From a virus, in the IMG/VR virus record IMGVR_UViG_3300004273_000356, positions 1 to 27,078 of that record: a stretch of DNA of 27,078 nucleotides; one strand, written 5' to 3'. Each line of letters begins with the position of its first letter. Within the stretch, counting starts at the first letter, position 1. A program made the translations under genes and the position numbers. Below are positions 19,301-26,600 of this stretch, in pieces. The notes beneath the pieces are model-generated. The model did no database searches and was not told where the DNA came from. It saw nothing but the letters and a program-made list of their open reading frames with translations.

Positions 19301-21883
19301 AACATGGAGGCGGACACCCCGCACTTCACCTCCCTCGCCGACGCTGTGGCCTATGCCAGTGAGATCCAGAACCCGGACGCAGGGAACCCAGGCCGTCGGG
19401 TTCACATCAAGGTCGTAGGGTACACGGACGAGGCGGACGCCAACCTGCCGATCCAGATCAAGAGTGACGGGATCATCATCACGGGCAGCCCGCAGTTGAT
19501 GCAGTCTACTGAGAAGATGGAAGTCCGGTGGGACTCGGTCGACAAGGCGCTCATCGACTTCAACGGCCACCACGACACCCTCATCCAGAATGTCCCCTTC
19601 CGCAGCACATTGGACGAAGTGACCTATCCTCCAGGTAGCCCTGGACGTGACAGAGCTACCGCTGACCGTGTGCTCTTCATCAACACGGGTGCCACCTGTG
19701 AACGGGTGCATGTAAAGAACTGCCGCCTGAGAGGGCCCTCACAGGGCTTCTTGGCGGTCGTATCGGCCACTCACGGGGACGGCAGCTTCGAGGAGAGTCG
19801 GTTCGAGGACAACAACGCCATCGGGGTTCTCGACTTCGGGTTCTACGTGACGGTGGGCAGTGTCGCCATTGGCGGCAATAACGTGTTTGCCCACAACTAC
19901 ATCGAACAAGATGGGGCGAACCCGGGGGCCATGCAGGCTCTGAGTGAGGGTGGGGGTATCTGGTTTACCCGTGCAGGAATCGGGGCCAGTGCGTTCAACC
20001 ACATCACACACAACTACATGGTCGGTTTCTACCAGGGCATCTGTCTGGACTCCATCTACGGTCTGGTGGATTTCAATATCGTGGGGTCCACCCAAGGGCG
20101 GGGCTACCTCATCGACGGTTCCGCCACGGTCAGCAACAATGCGGGCATCAACGTCCACATCGCTGTGGGGGCACCCCGTAAAGAAGCGATGTCCTGCACG
20201 AACTTTACGGGGACCGTTCAGAACAATGATCTCGCACTAGCTTCGGCGGTTGCCGGGGACTTGGAGTTGTACGTTCAGAGCACCTACACCAAGGTGGCTG
20301 TCCGGGATAACTACGCTCTCCGCACAGAAGTTGATGGCCCAAGCATGCTCGTGGAAGGGCACTATGCTGAAGACCTGAGCGTGTTGGGATCCCGCACCCG
20401 TGTCGTGAACAGCACCATCGAAGAGATCGTCGTAGGGGCGGGAGTTTCCTACTGTTACATTGGAGGCTGCCACTGGACAGGCACGCCGCCCGCCATGACG
20501 ATCCAGCTTTCCGCTTCCTCCAACCACTGTGTGGTTGAGGGGTGCCACGGACTCCTACTGGCCGCCAACGGGACGGACGTTGCGGTCAACGACAGCACGT
20601 TCACCACGGGCCAACTGTTCGGGATCGACGCCCGTGTGTCCAACTCCTACTTCACGACAGCGCAACTCTTTGCGAACAACGCCCGGATGTCCAACTGTGC
20701 CGTCGGGACGTTGGAGGCGGGCTACAGGGTCTCTGACAACACCTTCATCGCCACAGGACACCAGATCTCGAACACAGAGGTGTCGGGCACGGCGTACTTG
20801 GGCGAGGAGTGCAGGGCCGAGAACAGCCGCTTCGAGTCCCTCACGTACCTCGCCACGGGATGCTCGGTACAGGGCAGTCACATCGCCGACCTTCGGGACT
20901 ATAACCTGATCTTCAGCGGGACATGGCACCCGGCTGTGGGTGTGGTGCTGGAAGGGAACACGGTCGCCGAGGTTGAGGGCGGCACCTTCGTGTTCCGGTG
21001 TTCTCGTTCGACCTTCATGGGCAACCAGTTCCTCACGTCCCTGAAGATTGAAAGTCAGGCCACTCCGTACCTCGGATTCAGGCACATCGTCCAAGGGAAC
21101 CAGTTCACGACGGGTTCCCTTGCGGTAGGTTCAGGGCCGCAGCCCGCCATCGAGTCCGTGGTGTCCGAGAACACCCTTCAGGTCGACCTGAAGACCTACG
21201 GGGACGATTCTCGGGTCTTCGGCAACCACATCTCGGGCAACATGGCGGTGTACGGGGATGGGCTGCACGTAAGCGGGAACAAGGCGCAGAATGCCGCCGT
21301 GCGGCACGATGTCGTGGGCGTGTCCTGTGTGGTTCGTGGGAATGACATCACGGGCGCTCTGCGGGTTGGCCCTGCGGGTAAGACAACCGGTCCCAACCTT
21401 GTGGCGGACAATCAGGTGTCCCTGAATCTGGAATGCTCTGACCCGAACGGAACGGTGACGGGGAATCGTTGTGGAAGCCTCACCGTGGACTCCACCAGCG
21501 AGGTCACGGGGAACTCATCCAATGGGCAGATCAACGTGAACACTGGCAGCATCGTGACAGGTAACTCCGCTGCCGGTGATATCACTGTGGCAGCGGACAG
21601 CATCCTCACGGGAAACAACACCGCCACGGACTTGGTGGTTGGCATTGATTCCACGGTACAAGGCAACATCGTCGGGGACGACATGCTGTTCTCCGTGAAC
21701 GCTGCCGGTTGCGTGATTATGGGCAACAAGGTGGTGGGCAACATCGGCGCAGCGGGCTTGATCAGTACCGCTATCGTGATGGGGAACAGGGCGGCTGCGG
21801 TCTTTGGGGTTGCAGGGCTTGTGGTGGGGCCGAAGGATCAGGAAGCCGCTGTGGCAGGGACTCCCTTCAACATCGTCAATTAG
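16349..21883 (+). CDS. Giant tail fibre/spike with long C-terminal parallel beta-helix
   Basis: An 1,844-residue protein with AGGAGG at 16337-16342 and a 6-base spacer. Residues 1-880 are unassigned beta-rich sequence. Residues about 890-970 look like the linker domain often found before phage fibre tips (V-L-V-R-G-Q-R-F-T-I-P, then Y-L-Y-V-D-T-S, then D-H-I-L-I-S, then D-L-R-Y-P-L). From about 978 the pectin-lyase-like start appears (Y-V-G-Q-T, then H-F-T-S-L-A-D-A-V-A-Y-A), followed by N-rich beta-helix rungs to the C-terminus. Rungs near 1410-1530 repeat V-S-N-S-x-F and those from about 1530 repeat V-x-G-N. The last 140 residues form a near-regular ladder. There is no C-terminal domain of the VKD.GN type seen in the gene at 800. 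It is probably a large receptor-binding or surface-degrading spike; enzyme activity cannot be assigned. Confidence 0.8.
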   Translation: MGDPNTRLGADRITSHTQSGRAPWEEMLGKYPATPAARSIQAASAVQGMAGSWAGSWTLQPTGIMNDTMAEAPAPLQVIPNQLGRMGLPEINFVPYSANTNRIGNKGASLVGCPISYSVIGPTIKNRRTIWQWLVENNKAVTDPDVLTLDTVAAIDVSGVGTPGLASFDPLTRGIQELYGIDPATWEDDYPGGLYVIVSMTGTEGALGGTFAAAGGVGDGFINTVGGGEACAPLEVLSPYEIFRIAAFDDASIILDQGKQLSDYFSIPVLPDLAVIRSITIVTPAASRCVVLPGSEDKTFAILPPARALGSDQQYPRDDFTGGTWVEELTSWSNAMGPNVYDEGPLLPVPKPITFMNGKLDGGGGVGPSLTVFIAGTMNIYIEDTDHTDYTGKIFCIRGATVKGNAELVHDPVTGFQAGLGSLLGYYEVLFQPGASGDWRGWALRRIDEADPVTGRSLFGCDRMFELQTPTVAGDEIFLDVSIHEPVSSIWMSAAFDYDAVDSARIKNLLDPRWIERSTKTIDGWPGTFPNKAEKAVFDTATNGPHNSVNPGNLYDMGFKVVLYAAEIDGNGNIAPKWSHPVAANDMVLGDGTDGESFVEVDYANGLIRLSESPENSDSPLQMGTGVDVHADNPRGEFIIFACCVPYTLEAGQTGTGSRVTGSYSSSVSGACASGSGVAGSPDFADVYGGRTMIPLEDGPNIQSWYDGGTASAITLEGYHAADIPQAGFVEILQGETPFGTPNFADEDVRAATWGYFGTRERLSGGTDPVTDLLNPFGGGVYGVSSFLASGHKAILRRHTSPAWGATGTMLTDYQYDTTYGQAARGSTLRFDGAEVVHNLDGSVTVRMRDTGVQDNVDNFGDLFSSWILEGGVPTFTVAGLNVRATYTEMTVLVRGQRFTIPPGYVQFAPPAAPYAKYLYVDTSAACPTMAMSDTLPLTTGDYSKDHILISKCYDLGAGPLVHDLRYPLVDVDQRVDIYVGQTENMEADTPHFTSLADAVAYASEIQNPDAGNPGRRVHIKVVGYTDEADANLPIQIKSDGIIITGSPQLMQSTEKMEVRWDSVDKALIDFNGHHDTLIQNVPFRSTLDEVTYPPGSPGRDRATADRVLFINTGATCERVHVKNCRLRGPSQGFLAVVSATHGDGSFEESRFEDNNAIGVLDFGFYVTVGSVAIGGNNVFAHNYIEQDGANPGAMQALSEGGGIWFTRAGIGASAFNHITHNYMVGFYQGICLDSIYGLVDFNIVGSTQGRGYLIDGSATVSNNAGINVHIAVGAPRKEAMSCTNFTGTVQNNDLALASAVAGDLELYVQSTYTKVAVRDNYALRTEVDGPSMLVEGHYAEDLSVLGSRTRVVNSTIEEIVVGAGVSYCYIGGCHWTGTPPAMTIQLSASSNHCVVEGCHGLLLAANGTDVAVNDSTFTTGQLFGIDARVSNSYFTTAQLFANNARMSNCAVGTLEAGYRVSDNTFIATGHQISNTEVSGTAYLGEECRAENSRFESLTYLATGCSVQGSHIADLRDYNLIFSGTWHPAVGVVLEGNTVAEVEGGTFVFRCSRSTFMGNQFLTSLKIESQATPYLGFRHIVQGNQFTTGSLAVGSGPQPAIESVVSENTLQVDLKTYGDDSRVFGNHISGNMAVYGDGLHVSGNKAQNAAVRHDVVGVSCVVRGNDITGALRVGPAGKTTGPNLVADNQVSLNLECSDPNGTVTGNRCGSLTVDSTSEVTGNSSNGQINVNTGSIVTGNSAAGDITVAADSILTGNNTATDLVVGIDSTVQGNIVGDDMLFSVNAAGCVIMGNKVVGNIGAAGLISTAIVMGNRAAAVFGVAGLVVGPKDQEAAVAGTPFNIVN
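21452..21800 (+). repeat. V-T-G-N beta-helix ladder
   Basis: From residue about 1702 the protein repeats (V/I/L)-(T/Q/M)-G-N every 16-20 residues: VTGNRC, VTGNSS, VTGNSA, LTGNNT, VQGNIV, IMGNKV, VMGNRA. Each unit fits one coil of a parallel beta-helix with a stacked Asn turn. The DNA copies are diverged, so this is structural periodicity and not a recent tandem repeat. Confidence 0.75.
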
Positions 21884-22653
21884 CCGTCACATCCGTAGGG
21901 GAGGGGGCACCAGACGCTCTTCTCCAGGGGGGTCACGTCGCACTGGCCTCCGGGCAGCGTGTGGACGAGGGCCACGTCCAGCGCAGTATGTATCGGGAGG
22001 CTGTCCTCTACGGGGTTCACCGACACGCTGTAGACCTTCTCGCCGGAGCAATACACCTCCACGGTTACACCAGCGTCGGGCACGTAGAGATCGTAGCCCC
22101 CCTGCCACGCAGGCTTGTTCAGCGCTGACCATCCCGAGACCGTCACGACGTAGGTGTCGGGATCTTGCGGCACGTAAGGCAGCGTGTAGCTCTTGGCCGT
22201 GACGCCGGAGTCGGGGTAGCAGGGATCCATGTTGTTGTCGGGGTTGTCATAGGGGTCCCACTCACTGGCCCCTTTGTAGAGGTTGCCGACATCGTAGTCG
22301 TCCACCCCGTTGCTCTGCACGGTCTGGTGGTACTCGGCCAGACCCTCCTCTAGCGTGGGGTCTTCTCCCGAGGGCTCGTAGGCCGTTACCATCAGGCTCG
22401 GGTTGTAGTTGTAGCCCGTCACGTCCTTGTCTCCGCAGTGCCACACGAGGCGCACATCCAAGCCCACGGACACGGGCACGGGGGACTCGCTGGCATCCTC
22501 GTCCGGCAGCGAAACCTCGGACAGAGGCTCGGAGTCCCCTATGGTGACGTCCGGGTAGTTCAGGGCACCGCCCGACGGCGATCCCGAGTCACAAGCGGCG
22601 AGTGCGCCCGTCAGGGCCAGTAGTACGAGCCAAGCAGCCTTCGTCATCCTCAT
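21880..22653 (-). CDS. Opposite-strand secreted lipoprotein, likely phage moron
   Basis: The only minus-strand gene (257 residues). It starts MRMTKAAWLVLLALTGALAA then C: a basic N-terminus, a hydrophobic core and a lipobox L-A-A-C with the lipidated Cys at 21. Asp at +2 would favour inner-membrane retention in enterobacteria-like hosts. A GTG four codons upstream is in frame, but GGAGG at 22663-22659 lies across it and is correctly spaced for this ATG. The mature part is Ser/Pro/Asp-rich at first, then beta-rich with six more cysteines (possibly three disulfides) and a V-T-V-S-G-W-S stretch. It has no phage-structural motif. Its TAA overlaps the TAG of the convergent 1,844-residue gene. A surface role in the infected cell, such as receptor masking or superinfection exclusion, is plausible by analogy with phage lipoproteins such as T5 Llp, but is not shown. 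A virion-associated or host-derived protein is the alternative. Confidence 0.8.
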   Translation of the reverse strand: MRMTKAAWLVLLALTGALAACDSGSPSGGALNYPDVTIGDSEPLSEVSLPDEDASESPVPVSVGLDVRLVWHCGDKDVTGYNYNPSLMVTAYEPSGEDPTLEEGLAEYHQTVQSNGVDDYDVGNLYKGASEWDPYDNPDNNMDPCYPDSGVTAKSYTLPYVPQDPDTYVVTVSGWSALNKPAWQGGYDLYVPDAGVTVEVYCSGEKVYSVSVNPVEDSLPIHTALDVALVHTLPGGQCDVTPLEKSVWCPLPYGCDG

Positions 22654-22786
22654 CGTGTCCTCCACACGTTAGCTCTCCCACTTCTTCAACACAGGTGTGA
22701 ACGGGGCTAAGCCTCCGATCCACTAGGCCGCCTATACAGACCCTTTAGCGGGTATAGTGGCATGGGTTTGACAAGAGAGGACCGCC
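22654..22786. promoter_or_regulatory. Divergent intergenic control region with inverted CTATAC boxes
   Basis: This is the largest non-coding gap (133 bases) and separates the lipoprotein gene from the + gene at 22787. It holds CTATAC at 22732-22737 and its exact reverse complement GTATAG at 22752-22757, separated by 14 bases with CCC and GGG inside. Read on the + strand the first copy is CCTATACAG. Read on the - strand the second is ACTATACCC. Each matches the box upstream of the genes at 800 and 16349. The pair could be two face-to-face promoters, an operator, or a hairpin. The gap also contains TTGACA at 22768-22773, which is too close to the start at 22787 to be its -35. Confidence 0.4.
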
Positions 22787-23581
22787 GTGAGGATTCTTGC
22801 TGATCTAGGTACACATGTAGCGGGCGACCCGGCGATCACGCAGGTTGATCACGCTCCCCTGCTGGATGAGACCTTCCGCACAGCCATCAACGGGAAGTTC
22901 GCCATCCCCGTCCCTTCGGGCGCAGAGTTCGACGTGGACCACGAGAGCTACATCTTGAACGGTGGCGTCGTGGACGGTGACTCGGTGGTGGCCATTTCGA
23001 TGTCGCACCTCCTGGCCGCCTACCCGATGTACGAGTTCATCTACTTCAACCCGCTCCTGACTGCCGCCAACATCGACGAACTGGACCTGAGCGCCACGTT
23101 CATTCCTCCGGGTTCCTCCGTGGGGTCCGATGAGTTCCCGACCCGTGTTCAGACAGGGCGGGGGGTTGGGGTAGACTCGGGGCAGATGCCCACACACACG
23201 GCGCTTTTGGCGGTCAATGAGGGGGCTTCCCCGTCCCGTCCCGGCCTCCTCATCACAGAGGAGATCGACATCTCCGTGGCGACGGGCGGAGCGGGTGCCG
23301 ATGAGTTCATGCCCTGGTGGAAGGTCTACTACTTTGATATCACTGAGGACTCGAACGGGTACGACAGCACCAACAGCCCCGCCATCCGGTACTTGAAGGA
23401 GGGCGACCAGGAACCATCCGGGTTGTCTGTCTATATCTCTGTGGATGATGGAGCCACCTGGTGCGAGGTAGGGCTACTGGAGACGGTGGCCTTTGCGGCA
23501 CCCTCGACGGGATTCAGGTTGGCGTTTGTGAACAGCGGCGACAGCAAGCTCTTCCTCGCCTGCTTCGCGGTAATGTTCTAA
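22787..23581 (+). CDS. Phage structural protein, unknown role
   Basis: A 264-residue protein with a GTG start; AGAGG at 22776-22780 with a 6-base spacer supports it. The first half contains P-V-P-S-G-A-E-F-D-V and F-P-T-R-V-Q-T-G-R-G-V-G-V. The second half reads W-W-K-V-Y-Y-F-D-I-T-E-D, then L-S-V-Y-I-S-V-D-D-G-A-T-W-C-E-V and ends R-L-A-F-V-N-S-G-D-S-K-L-F-L-A, a beta-sandwich-like pattern. There is no signal peptide or membrane segment. It lies 19 bases upstream of the large paralogue B gene and probably shares its transcript, much as the 217-residue protein precedes paralogue A. The two small partners show no obvious similarity to each other. A tail or baseplate accessory role is inferred from position. 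Confidence 0.65.
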   Translation: MRILADLGTHVAGDPAITQVDHAPLLDETFRTAINGKFAIPVPSGAEFDVDHESYILNGGVVDGDSVVAISMSHLLAAYPMYEFIYFNPLLTAANIDELDLSATFIPPGSSVGSDEFPTRVQTGRGVGVDSGQMPTHTALLAVNEGASPSRPGLLITEEIDISVATGGAGADEFMPWWKVYYFDITEDSNGYDSTNSPAIRYLKEGDQEPSGLSVYISVDDGATWCEVGLLETVAFAAPSTGFRLAFVNSGDSKLFLACFAVMF

Positions 23582-23600
23582 CGAGGAAGAGGGGCTTCAC

Positions 23601-26600
23601 ATGGCGAATGACTTTGGCAGTGGCGTATCCCGCACACTCGATGCTGTCTCAAGGCAGTTTTCGACGGTGGTGTGGCAGAAGAACAAGCCCCCGCTGGACT
23701 CCGAACTGAACTTGATGTCCCAGGTCGACTGGGCCAACCTTCAGCAGATGGTTCAGTCGATGATGCCCTCGGGGTTCATTCTGGACCCGACCAGGCCGAC
23801 ACAGGACTTCGAGACCGACCAGCAGTGGGCCAACCTGTTCAAGTTCGGGACGCCACCTGTCCCTCGTGGATCCCACGAGCAGTACCGGCAGACGCCGGTC
23901 GTGTGGGCCAACGTCAACGGGTGGATCATCCCCGTGGCAGGGACGGACTCTGACGGGACAAGCGCAGGGGACTGGGACGACCTGGCGAACCTGATCAAGC
24001 TGTACCCGCCGCCCGAGTCTGACAGCCGCATCGATCTCGTGTTCCTGGAGGCGTGGCAGACCGTCGTACACGGCAACCCCTCGACTACCAACAAGCCCGC
24101 CGCCGACAAGCTGTGGAAGTACGGCAACGTCCAGTACGGCGGGACGAACCTGGACGATGACCTGGAAGACCCCGAGATCCGCTTTGAGACCACGGCCCGT
24201 GTGCAGGTCCAGTACCGCCTCCGTGTCCACGGCTCCGGTGTGGGCCTGGGTGGCAGCGTAGCCCTCGACGTTCACCCGGACGGCCTGGGAGACCCCAACG
24301 TGTTCGGACAGGGGACAGCAACGACTCCCCAGTCCGGCTCACGCTTCACGAACATGGGCCGGGAACTGGGTGACCCCTCGCTGTGGCGGGCGGGTGACGG
24401 CGACCCGAACAACGCCTTCGGGACCATCGACGGCTACGTCTACGCCATCCCCGTGTGTGCGGTGTTCCGCCGCAACAGCAACGTCTACGTGGCGGTCAAC
24501 CAGAGCGGTAACCCGAACCAGAACGGTGCCTTCGAGCGCACCCCGAACAGCAAGCTCCTCCCGGACCCCTTGGCCGGGGCGACCGAGTTGACCCAGCCGA
24601 TCCTGGGCGAGTTCCTGTCCCCGACGGCAGCTACCACGGGCACGGACGCCGTTGTCCAGGTGAGCAACCTCAACGGTTCCGGGCTCGATGACCCGTCCCT
24701 CACCTTGACCAGCACCTTCATCGTCATCGACGACGAGATCCTCTCCATCAGCGCCGTCGACATCGTCAACGGCACGATCACCATCCCGCTGGTGGCTGAC
24801 GCTACCACGGGACGGAACGGACGAGGACGGAACGGCACGGCGGCCACGGGTCACCAGGCCGGTGCCTCGGTCAGCTTCTTCAACACCCGCCCGGACAGCC
24901 TGTTCAGCGATGAAGTGGCAGAGGCCGACATTCTGGACCTGCGGAGGGCCGTGAACGCTCAGGAGTGGGACTACATCCGGCTCCTGGAGCACAACCTCGG
25001 CGCTCTGACACGGGGCAAGCTCCGGTCGACGTGGAAGAAGTCCGGTGAGGGTGACTCACAGGGCCCCGTTGTGCAGGAGGTCGACTACCTGTACGCCGAC
25101 GGTGCGACCGCCGTCCCGAACCATACAGAGGCCATGGACGGCCCGGACGGCATCCGAACGATCTTCTCGGACGCCGCCACGATCCAGCCTGACGTGACCC
25201 TCCTGTTGGACAACGACGCCACACAGGATGCGAACCACTACGTCGGCTTCACGAATGACCCGCTGGACGACACGGTCGAGTGGGACGTAGGGCCGGACTT
25301 CAAGCCCTCCGCCTTCATGAACGTGGGCCCCGGCGACCTGGTGGCCGACAATGTCTGGACCAACGGCTCCTTGATCTTCCTGTACACAGGTGGGTCCGAC
25401 GGCACACAGGGTGCCCGCAGCACCTTCCGGGACGGCAGCACCAGGGCGGTTCGCCCGTTGATGCCCAAGGAGTACTGGAAGGACAACGAAAGGCTCCCCG
25501 CTACGGGCCGCCAGACGCCCGTCACGGCCCGCTTCGTGGGGGAGAGGGCCTTTGACCCCTACCCGCCCACCACGCCCGTCACGCCGACGGACCTGCGCCT
25601 GTGTCACCCCGGCCCGATGTACCCGTGGTACCAGTTGTTCTTCGACTGGCCCATCGTTGTACTCGGTGCCCCGCTACGGGACAGTCTGATCATCCAGAAC
25701 GTCCCGGTCTCGGACTACGGCGGCGGTGGGGGCACCCTAGAAATCGACCTCGGGGTGGACTTCGACACGGATGGCGTGTTTTTCCACAAGGAGAACGGGC
25801 GTTTCGCCAACGACCCCACGCAGATCTCGGCACCCCTTCTCCGGGGTAGTCGGACGCTGTGGGGGATGATTACGGACAATGGCAACGACATCACCGGGTT
25901 CTCCTCGGAGGTGTACCTCGTAGCTCACGGCGACCCGGATAACCGCACCAACAACGGTGTGTTCAAGGTCATCGGGGCCGGGACGGCGGGCTACACCGTC
26001 AACAACGCAGCAAACAGCACCAGTGTGCTGCTGTTTGCCTTGAATGCCGACATCAACGGGGCCGATTGGGGCACCGGCACCAACTCGGTCACCCTCGAGT
26101 TCCGGTCCCCGTACAGCAACTCCGATGACGCCTCTGACTACGCTGCCAAGGCCGCGGACATTGTGATCGGGCTGACGGACATCGGTGGGACGATTCTGGG
26201 TAGCTTCAGTTTAGGGACGGCTCTGTACCCGTGGGCGGCTGTAACACTGGATCAGTCAGTAGCGGCCAACTATGACACCTCGATGCCGAGGGACAGTCTC
26301 GAGGACATCGCTGCTGTCCCGTCCAAGTTGCTCCTTAACATGAGCCTCCTGTACCACCCGGGTCGAGGGGCGATGGCAAGGGTGCCGGACGACATCAACC
26401 GCTTCGCCATGAAGTTTGGCACCACGGAGACGCTGGGGGCCTACCTGCGGCAGAGCGGGACGGCCATTGACAACGTGTTCTCTGCCCCGTCCGGCGTGCC
26501 CTCCGACGAGACCTACTTCGACGTCATCCACGTCCAGACGTGGAACCGCCTCCCGTCCCTCGGGCTCACCGCTCCGGTCGCCCCCGATTACGGCGGCGCT

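Noticed and set aside
16349-21883. Diversity-generating retroelement target in the spike gene
   Set aside because: No reverse transcriptase, template repeat or C-type-lectin-like end with a matching copy was seen in the window.
21884-22000. Terminator between the convergent genes
   Set aside because: No stable stem with a following T-run could be found on either strand near the overlapping stops.
22654-22665. GTG start four codons upstream for the lipoprotein
   Set aside because: The GGAGG ribosome-binding site lies across that GTG and is correctly spaced for the ATG at 22653. The shorter form also gives a typical signal peptide.
22768-22773. TTGACA as a -35 promoter element
   Set aside because: It is only about 14 bases before the GTG at 22787, and no -10 hexamer lies at the proper distance except inside the gene.
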